64,000 bases of DNA from Pseudobacter ginsenosidimutans (GTDB lineage: Bacteria > Bacteroidota > Bacteroidia > Chitinophagales > Chitinophagaceae), in contig NZ_CP042431.1 of NCBI RefSeq assembly GCF_007970185.1, forward strand, positions 5,952,001 to 6,016,000, in the 5' to 3' direction. Below, piece by piece: positions 62,900-64,000 of this stretch (its first letter is position 1; each line of letters opens with the position of its first letter). Both the position numbers and the translations under genes were made by a program. The notes under the pieces are model-generated. The model was not told the DNA's origin, searched no databases, and saw only the letters and a list, made by a program, of their open reading frames with translations.

Positions 62900-64000
62900 C
62901 TATTGAATGGCCTCTCTTGTAAGAACATCGTTCACGGTTCTCCAGATGCCGAGTGGATTGGCGTTCTTCAGTTCATCGGGCAGCAGGCTGTCCGGCCAGC
63001 CCTGGTAGCAAACGGGTCTGGCGAATCTTTTGATGCCATCCGCGCCCACAGCGGAAAAGCGGCTGTCTGTAGTTGCAGGGAAAGGTCCGCCGTGCTGCAT
63101 ACTAAGTGCAACGGTAACGCCTGTAGGCACACCATTCATGATGAATCTTCCTGCAATATTTTTTATGGATTCCACCAATGCGGGATTATGCAGGATGTCC
63201 TGCTCCGTTGCCATCAGTGATGCAGTAAGCTGACCTTCCAGTTTCAAAACCAGCAGGTGCATCTCCGTTAGATCGGCACATCTTACTACAATCGAGTAAG
63301 GACCAAAAACTTCCTGATGCAGTACGGGATTGCTTAGAAAGGCCGATGCCGGTGCAGTAGCGATGGTGGCAATGCCCTGGGCGCCTTCTGATGTATTGCG
63401 GCTTTCTGCCACTTCGGTTACTGATTGCTGGGAGAGTGCAGTCTGACGCTTCTCTGCATAGGCTTTGGCAATGCCCGGGTGCAGCATGGCTGCAGGGGGT
63501 GTTTGGGCGATGCCTTCGCCGAGTAATTCGATGAACTGGTCCAGTTCCTTGCTTTCCACTCCCACGATCAGTCCGGGATTGGTGCAGAATTGCCCAACAC
63601 TGGTAGTAACGGATGCCGCATACATCTCCGCAATCTCCTTTGTTGCGTTTTTCAGTTTTTCAGGAAAAAGAAAAACAGGATTGATGCTTCCCATTTCCGA
63701 GAAAACAGGAATGGGCTCGGGCCTTGCATTGGCCCAGTCCCAAAGCTGCTTCCCACCAGCAAAAGAACCTGTGAAGCCAACAGCTTTCACGCGCGGATGT
63801 TCCACCAGGGCCTTCCCCACTTCGAAGGAACTGCCATGCACATGCGCAAAGACATGTTCAGGCATATTTGTTTCGCGGGCTGCTTCAAGGATGATATCTG
63901 CCACCATCTGTGAAGTGGCGGCATGCGCAGGATGCCCTTTCACGATCACCGGGCAACCGGCAGCAAAAGCGCAAGCAGTATCACCTCCTGCCGTACTATA
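62900..64000 (-). CDS. Aldehyde dehydrogenase (2,5-dioxovalerate-type), partial at window edge
   Basis: The 3' end of a dehydrogenase gene; at least 366 residues are present and the frame runs off the right edge. Signature segments are ACAFAAGCPVIVKGHPAHAA, VGFTGSFAGGKQLWDWANAR and SVTTSVGQFCTNPGLIVGVE (catalytic Cys), and the Glu region PVFSEMGSINPVFLFP. The NADP-dependent 2-oxoglutarate semialdehyde dehydrogenase group has this form. With the DAO-type neighbour it suggests hydroxyproline or sugar-acid breakdown. The start is outside the window. Confidence 0.88.
   Translation of the reverse strand, partial: YSTAGGDTACAFAAGCPVIVKGHPAHAATSQMVADIILEAARETNMPEHVFAHVHGSSFEVGKALVEHPRVKAVGFTGSFAGGKQLWDWANARPEPIPVFSEMGSINPVFLFPEKLKNATKEIAEMYAASVTTSVGQFCTNPGLIVGVESKELDQFIELLGEGIAQTPPAAMLHPGIAKAYAEKRQTALSQQSVTEVAESRNTSEGAQGIATIATAPASAFLSNPVLHQEVFGPYSIVVRCADLTEMHLLVLKLEGQLTASLMATEQDILHNPALVESIKNIAGRFIMNGVPTGVTVALSMQHGGPFPATTDSRFSAVGADGIKRFARPVCYQGWPDSLLPDELKNANPLGIWRTVNDVLTREAIQ

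Overview
The window is chromosomal DNA of a Bacteroidota bacterium, most likely of the order Chitinophagales (Chitinophaga-like). The basis is Bacteroidota-type promoters (TTG, about 19 nt, TAnnTTTG) before rpmB and purK, the rpmB-rpmG-DUF4295-ftsY cluster, two LytS/LytTR sensor-regulator pairs, an outer-membrane receptor with a carboxypeptidase-regulatory domain, a bacillithiol gene (bshC) and many exported proteins. The species is not identifiable from sequence alone. No tRNA, rRNA, CRISPR array, insertion sequence or prophage was seen.

Layout. 1-7.1 kb: a Crp-like regulator, a DUF2306 membrane protein, a subtilisin-like lipoprotein with GLUG repeats, and a trypsin-like plus S1/P1-nuclease-like protein split by a frameshift. 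7.2-14.1 kb: ECF sigma factor, LytSR pair 1, a frameshifted TlpA-like thioredoxin lipid-face protein, a GreA-like factor, pcm, a DUF2520 protein and a DinB protein with a lysine-rich tail. 14.2-21 kb: a large beta-propeller (FG-GAP) protein with a possible C25-like front part, a second subtilase and an OmpA/TSP3 outer-membrane protein. 21.3-27.7 kb: ALDH7-type dehydrogenase, panB, ppx and ppk. 28-31.6 kb: ribosomal proteins L28 and L33, DUF4295, ftsY, an EVE protein and a DUF4349 lipoprotein. 31.8-36.2 kb: a zinc-less sirtuin, a frameshifted saccharopine-dehydrogenase-like gene and a GYF-domain protein. 36.6-40.9 kb: gyrA, a TPR protein and a 53-residue membrane peptide. 41-45.5 kb: an AT-rich McrBC restriction operon next to a degenerate stretch. 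45.6-50 kb: TonB-dependent receptor and LytSR pair 2. 50.4-59.9 kb: nitroreductase, purK, an RND efflux operon, purE, a DUF6929-like protein and a hypothetical gene. 59.9-64 kb: bshC and two genes fitting hydroxyproline or D-amino-acid catabolism.

Working together: purK and purE catalyse consecutive purine steps and flank a complete RND tripartite pump; ppk and ppx make and degrade polyphosphate; mcrB and mcrC form a type IV restriction system; the ALDH7 and saccharopine-dehydrogenase genes could serve lysine breakdown (inference).

Most notable: (1) a family of four 143-152 nt intergenic elements, each a long imperfect hairpin whose arms differ between copies but stay complementary, with two conserved internal blocks; (2) four genes each broken by what looks like one missing base, three of them in G or C runs, suggesting homopolymer undercalling in the assembly rather than real gene loss; (3) the protease-nuclease fusion; (4) McrB with an unrecognised DNA-reader region.
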